From Anaerolineae bacterium (GTDB lineage Bacteria; Chloroflexota; Anaerolineae; Promineifilales; Promineifilaceae), in the NCBI GenBank assembly GCA_023384415.1, contig JAHDWJ010000012.1, positions 112,235 to 176,234 of the forward strand: a DNA stretch of 64,000 bases, read 5' to 3'. The position numbers and the translations under genes are program-made. Position 1 is the stretch's first letter, and each line of letters opens with the position of its first letter. This document shows positions 60,934 to 64,000 of this stretch, one piece after another. Below the pieces are notes generated by a model. The model saw nothing but the letters and a program-made list of their open reading frames with translations. It did no database searches and had not been told where the DNA came from.

Positions 60934-60970
60934 TGATGAATTATGGGGGATGAAGGATGAATTTCATTCC
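60934..60970. repeat. iterated 'GATGAATTATGGGGGATGAAGGATGA' filler words
   Basis: Near-repeats GAATGATGAATTATG and GATGAAGGATGAAT, shared with spacers at 15025, 21505 and 42469. Confidence 0.65.
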
Positions 60971-61003
60971 TCGTGATATACCGTTATCCTTGATAAAAAT
61001 GGG

Positions 61004-61024
61004 GAACAAAACCGTGTTTTGTTC
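61004..61024. promoter_or_regulatory. operator-like palindrome before the zinc-ribbon gene
   Basis: GAACAAAAC (61004-61012), CGT, GTTTTGTTC (61016-61024): a perfect 9-bp inverted repeat with a 3-nt centre, 51 bp before the start codon. Confidence 0.6.
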
Positions 61025-61074
61025 AGAAGACAATCTTTCACCCTACAAGCAAGATTAATTGCTGGAGGCTTATT

Positions 61075-61308
61075 ATGCACGTTCGCTGCTCGTATTGTTT
61101 TCACAGCTTTAATTTAGGTCGAGATTATATCGCGGCCGCGCTCCCAGAAGCGTTAGCTCAAAAGCATAAAACCCATCTGATGGAATGCCCGAACTGTCGC
61201 AAACGGATCAAAATTCCTGTCACCCAGATGAAACGGTTTGCGCCCCCGCCCGTGGCGGAAGCCCCAGGCACAGATGAACCACCCTCTCAGGGGGAGGATG
61301 CATCATAA
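61075..61308 (+). CDS. small zinc-ribbon protein
   Basis: A 77-residue protein with two Cys pairs (CSYCF and CPNCR) separated by about 30 residues, a zinc ribbon as in ribosome- or RNA polymerase-associated small proteins, then a Pro-rich acidic tail. GGAGG lies 7 nt before the ATG. Function unknown; a role with nucleic acids is typical of the fold but inferred. An octamer encodes the Ala run between the Cys pairs. Confidence 0.8.
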   Translation: MHVRCSYCFHSFNLGRDYIAAALPEALAQKHKTHLMECPNCRKRIKIPVTQMKRFAPPPVAEAPGTDEPPSQGEDAS

Positions 61309-61332
61309 AAGGTATTGGGCCGGCTATCTTCC

Positions 61333-61944
61333 CTACAGTTGATAAAGAGCGTGGTGGATTATATATTCTTGGACGGTTTCAGGAATGAGGTAACGTAAGG
61401 AACGGTTGGCGGCCGCGAATTCTCGTACCATGGTCGCTGAAACTTTCACCAGGGGACCATCGAGCCAATCTACCTGAGCTGCCAGATCGGGCAACAGCTG
61501 CTGCAACTGCTCCCGCTCCAAAGCCACACCAGGCCGCTCCAATACAGCCAGGCGGCATTGCTTGAGCAGCCGTTCGGGCCGCTGCCATTGGGGCAAATCG
61601 GCTAGAGAATCGGAACCAAGAAGAAACCATAAGGCAGCTTGGGGATATTTCGCCTGGATGATGGGGAGCAAGGTATAGCTGAAATGAGGGGGAGGGCGAT
61701 CTACATCACTGGTATCTACGGCAAAGTAAGGGTTCCCAGCAATGGCCAGGCGGGTCATAGCAAGCCGATGAGCGGCCGCGTTGATCCCTCGATCATTTTT
61801 GTGGGGGGGATCGCCTACGGGGAGAAACAACACCTGGTCCAAATCAAGGCTGATCCGGGCCGTCTCTGCCAGCAGCAGATGACCAATATGGGGGGGATCA
61901 AAAGTTCCCCCTAACAACCCCAACCGCTTCACTGATCCTGCCAC
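61333..61944 (-). CDS. nadD: nicotinate-nucleotide adenylyltransferase
   Basis: A 203-residue NadD making nicotinic acid adenine dinucleotide from NaMN and ATP in NAD synthesis. Motifs are LGLLGGTFDPPHIGHLLLAE with the HxGH loop, PVGDPPHKNDRG, WFLLGSDSLADLPQWQRPERLL and the end VSATMVREFAAANRSLRYLIPETVQEYI. It overlaps the obg stop by 16 nt, forming an obg-nadD unit common in bacteria. Confidence 0.94.
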   Translation of the reverse strand: MAGSVKRLGLLGGTFDPPHIGHLLLAETARISLDLDQVLFLPVGDPPHKNDRGINAAAHRLAMTRLAIAGNPYFAVDTSDVDRPPPHFSYTLLPIIQAKYPQAALWFLLGSDSLADLPQWQRPERLLKQCRLAVLERPGVALEREQLQQLLPDLAAQVDWLDGPLVKVSATMVREFAAANRSLRYLIPETVQEYIIHHALYQL

Positions 61945-63194
61945 TCCAATGTCTCATCCCCAATCAGCACGGTGTCTCCATCTTGTACCCCAGCCTGACG
62001 TAACGCATTGCTAATACCCATATCTTCTAAAATCGTTTGGAAACGGCGGGCGGTGGTTTCAAATTCAAAATAAGTCATGGCCGCAATCCGTTCGATGCGG
62101 ATGCCATGCACCCGCCAGGCCGGCCCCTCCCGTTCAATAAAGAAGTCGTTCTCATCAACCTCTGGGCGGATAATTGGTTCCTCATCAGAGATGAAGGTAA
62201 TAGGGGGTAAATCCTGGAGCATCTGCCACACCTGGTGCAGCATCGGCCGAATGTTTTGCCCGGTGACGGCCGAGATGGCGGCAAATTCGTACCCTTCAGC
62301 CTCAATTCGCTCTCGAATGAGCGGCTCCCAGGCTACAGCGTCAGGTAAATCCATTTTGTTGAGGACAACCAATTGGGGTTTGTTGAGTAAGGCGGGATCG
62401 TAAAGGGAAAGTTCCTGATTAATAATGGCCCAATCTTCTAAGGGTTCTGCGGCCGCGCCATCCAACAAATGGATCAGCACCCGTGTTCGTTCAATGTGAC
62501 GTAAGAACTCATGCCCCAGCCCCACCCCCTGGGCCGCCCCTTCGATAAGGCCAGGTATATCGGCCACAACCATCGTTTGTGATGATTCAAGCTGGACAAC
62601 CCCTAACTGCGGCTCCAGGGTGGTAAATGGATAAGGGGCGATTTTCGGTTTGGCCGCGCTGATGACCGAGAGTAAGGTAGATTTACCGGCATTAGGTACA
62701 CCCACCAACCCCACATCGGCGATAAGTTTGAGTTCTAAGGTTACCCATTGGGATTGACCGGGTTCACCCCGTTCGGCCAGGCGAGGGGTCTGGTTAACGC
62801 TGGTGGCGTAACGAGCATTGCCTTTACCACCACGGCCGCCGGGCAGCAAAACTATTTCCTGTTCAGGGTGAACCAGATCGGCCAGCAGTTGTTCCGTCTC
62901 AGCATCGCGGATGAGGGTGCCGGGGGGGACTTCCAGGTGTAAGGTTTTACCCCTACCCCCGGTGCGATCACTGCGGCCGCCATGTTTACCATTATCAGCC
63001 TCAAAATGAACCTGCCGGTGGAAGCGGACCAGGGTGTTGATTTTAGGGTTGACAACAAAAACGATGGCCCCCCCATCACCACCATCGCCACCATCTGGCC
63101 CGCCACGAGGCACAAATTTCTCACGGCGAAAGCTGATCATGCCATCACCGCCGTCACCACTTTTGATAAAAATTCGGGCTGAATCGTAAAACAT
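61929..63194 (-). CDS. obg: GTPase Obg/CgtA
   Basis: A 421-residue ribosome-associated GTPase. The Obg fold is Gly-rich (IKSGDGGDGMISFRREKF, GGPDGGDGGDGG), the G domain has GVPNAGKST (G1), DIPGLIEGA (G3) and NKMD (G4), and a C-terminal OCT domain (VHGIRIERIAAMTYFEFETTARRF) is present, as in Gram-positive and Chloroflexota Obg. It acts in 50S assembly and stress control. It begins 2 nt after the DUF177 stop, so the order is DUF177, obg, nadD. Confidence 0.96.
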   Translation of the reverse strand: MFYDSARIFIKSGDGGDGMISFRREKFVPRGGPDGGDGGDGGAIVFVVNPKINTLVRFHRQVHFEADNGKHGGRSDRTGGRGKTLHLEVPPGTLIRDAETEQLLADLVHPEQEIVLLPGGRGGKGNARYATSVNQTPRLAERGEPGQSQWVTLELKLIADVGLVGVPNAGKSTLLSVISAAKPKIAPYPFTTLEPQLGVVQLESSQTMVVADIPGLIEGAAQGVGLGHEFLRHIERTRVLIHLLDGAAAEPLEDWAIINQELSLYDPALLNKPQLVVLNKMDLPDAVAWEPLIRERIEAEGYEFAAISAVTGQNIRPMLHQVWQMLQDLPPITFISDEEPIIRPEVDENDFFIEREGPAWRVHGIRIERIAAMTYFEFETTARRFQTILEDMGISNALRQAGVQDGDTVLIGDETLEWQDQ

Positions 63195-63196
63195 AA

Positions 63197-63706
63197 TTAG
63201 TTAAGCAGACCACGTAGGGCAACGAGACGGGGATCGCCAATCTCATCCTGGCAACCACAATCTCCTTCGTTGAGATTTTGCCCACATTCTAAGCAAAATC
63301 CCAGGCAGTCCGGTTTACAAAGCGGCTGCATAGGGATGGTTAGCAGCCCCATCTCCCGCACCAGGGAAGATAAATCTAGCAAAGCGGTCACGGGAATGCT
63401 GTACTCTCCTTCAGGGGCAGTATGGGGAGGAAAGTAGTAGAGATCGTTTAGCTCAATGGTTATGGGTACAGATATAGGCGTGAGACAACGAGAACATTCG
63501 GTAGTTATGTTGGTGATGAGCTGCCCTTCAACATAAATGCCACGAGAATTCCGGGAGAAGATGACCTCACCTTGCAGCGGCCGCAGCATCACATCATCCA
63601 ACGTCACCGAAGGATAATCAAGTTGATACACCCGCTTTTCGCCCAGGTTTGCTTCCAACAAAAAACCAATATTGAAACGCAACGGGGCATTTTTCTTTTG
63701 ACTCAC
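63197..63706 (-). CDS. DUF177/YceD-family protein
   Basis: A 169-residue protein with the YceD pattern: EANLGEKRVYQLDYPSVTLDD, GIYVEGQLITNITTECSRCLTPI with a CxxC, LDLSSLVREMGLLTIPMQPLCKPDCLGFCLECGQNLNEGDC with several Cys. In most bacteria it stands before rpmF and has a role in 23S rRNA metabolism; here rpmF is absent and obg follows, so it probably shares a transcript with ribosome assembly genes. The Cys-rich end could bind zinc. Confidence 0.85.
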   Translation of the reverse strand: MSQKKNAPLRFNIGFLLEANLGEKRVYQLDYPSVTLDDVMLRPLQGEVIFSRNSRGIYVEGQLITNITTECSRCLTPISVPITIELNDLYYFPPHTAPEGEYSIPVTALLDLSSLVREMGLLTIPMQPLCKPDCLGFCLECGQNLNEGDCGCQDEIGDPRLVALRGLLN

Positions 63707-63987
63707 AATGATCTTCCTCCAGATTAGCGATTAAAGGAAAGCGTTCAGACTTGACGGGTTTATAACCAGAGAGATTGACCACCACTTAGGTGCAAAAACC
63801 TGTCTACTCTCCAGAGGAACTGAACGTTTACAATTAAGGAAAGGGAGTTTAGCATACTCTGATCACCCTTGCCATGCTCATTGCGGCGACAAACGAGAAA
63901 AACGGGTGCATCTGCCTGGCCTCTTGGAGAGGAATCCCCCATTGTGTAGGGCAATCGCATATTAAATTTCACAGGAGAGGTAACTTG

Positions 63988-64000
63988 ATGTATCCTTCCC
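63988..64000 (+). CDS. start of a plus-strand gene cut by the window edge
   Basis: AGGAGAGG (63973-63980) stands 7 nt before ATG 63988, followed by only four codons (MYPS). The product cannot be told. Confidence 0.4.

Larger units (their letters stand above)
1984..63584. repeat. dispersed octamer GCGGCCGC, about 125 copies
   Basis: Hand count gives about 125 copies of the perfect palindrome, first at 1984-1991 and last at 63577-63584. Two places have overlapping doubles (25753-25766, 26329-26342). Nearly all are inside genes, in every frame: AAA, GR or RP codons result. Only a few are intergenic (for example 15198, 18447, 29482, 39117). Notable gaps are 1-1983, 18455-19647 and 56879-60555. 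Confidence 0.93.

Noticed and set aside
63760-63972. 70-codon minus-strand frame near the right edge
   Set aside because: Overlaps the leader of the next plus-strand gene and has no recognisable content.

Overview
ORGANISM. The window looks like a chromosomal segment of a Chloroflexota bacterium of the Anaerolineae/Ardenticatenia type. This is inferred from content, not from a marker-gene tree. Pointers are moderate GC, two large class A penicillin-binding proteins with long Pro/Thr tails, PknB-type kinase signalling, surface proteins with Thr/Pro linkers and terminal (Y/S)LP(I/V) motifs, gingipain-like C25 peptidases, and intergenic filler made of short iterated words. The most striking property is genome-wide in character: the palindrome GCGGCCGC occurs about 125 times by hand count (roughly one per 500 bp, against one or two expected by chance). 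It lies mostly inside genes, in all reading frames, and resembles the cyanobacterial HIP1 palindrome with a different sequence. LAYOUT. 0-2 kb: the end of a RelA/SpoT gene, then a broken, apparently phase-variable beta-propeller gene led by a (TCTG)n tract. 2-18 kb: housekeeping and envelope genes (aroE, an S9 peptidase, an ECF sigma/anti-sigma/membrane operon, an FAD oxidase, a Ser/Thr kinase, erpA-like, DUF2203, a B12-type radical SAM protein, rtcB, a class A PBP). 18-19.3 kb: repeat-rich spacer and a DUF433/DUF5615 toxin-antitoxin pair. 19.5-25 kb: transketolase, tmk, an R3H/AAA ATPase, a GNAT protein. 25-27 kb: a toxin-antitoxin cluster (FitA/VapC-like, and HigA with a HigB interrupted by an in-frame stop). 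27-35 kb: fdrA-like, CBS protein, two paralogous membrane proteins, amidase, membrane lipoprotein. 35-44 kb: second class A PBP, MaoC, prfA, epimerase, tRNA-Arg(UCU), a MoaD-like protein, and two unrecognised neighbouring genes. 44-50 kb: tatA, a 227-bp MITE-like element with a perfect target duplication, a lytic transglycosylase, a phospholipase C-like protein, a uridine kinase-family protein, an aldehyde dehydrogenase. 50-57.4 kb: a cell-surface module of two C25 peptidases, a membrane-anchored Fn3 protein and a eukaryal/SipW-type signal peptidase. 57.7-60.4 kb: a compact, octamer-free operon (HprK-like kinase, PqqD-like protein, radical SAM/SPASM enzyme, 48-residue Cys-containing peptide) that reads as an unassigned RiPP pathway. 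60.5-64 kb: Fn3 membrane protein, zinc ribbon, nadD, obg, a DUF177 protein. HOW IT FITS TOGETHER. Wall synthesis (two PBPs), wall turnover (transglycosylase), a PknB-like kinase, Tat export, a signal peptidase and surface peptidases form a dispersed envelope theme. The RiPP operon has its own consensus promoter, a palindrome at the likely start site and stacked terminators, so it is a self-contained unit. Repeats have shaped the region at three scales: the octamer, heptamer-type words that have entered aroE and fdrA in frame, and hairpin or MITE elements between genes.
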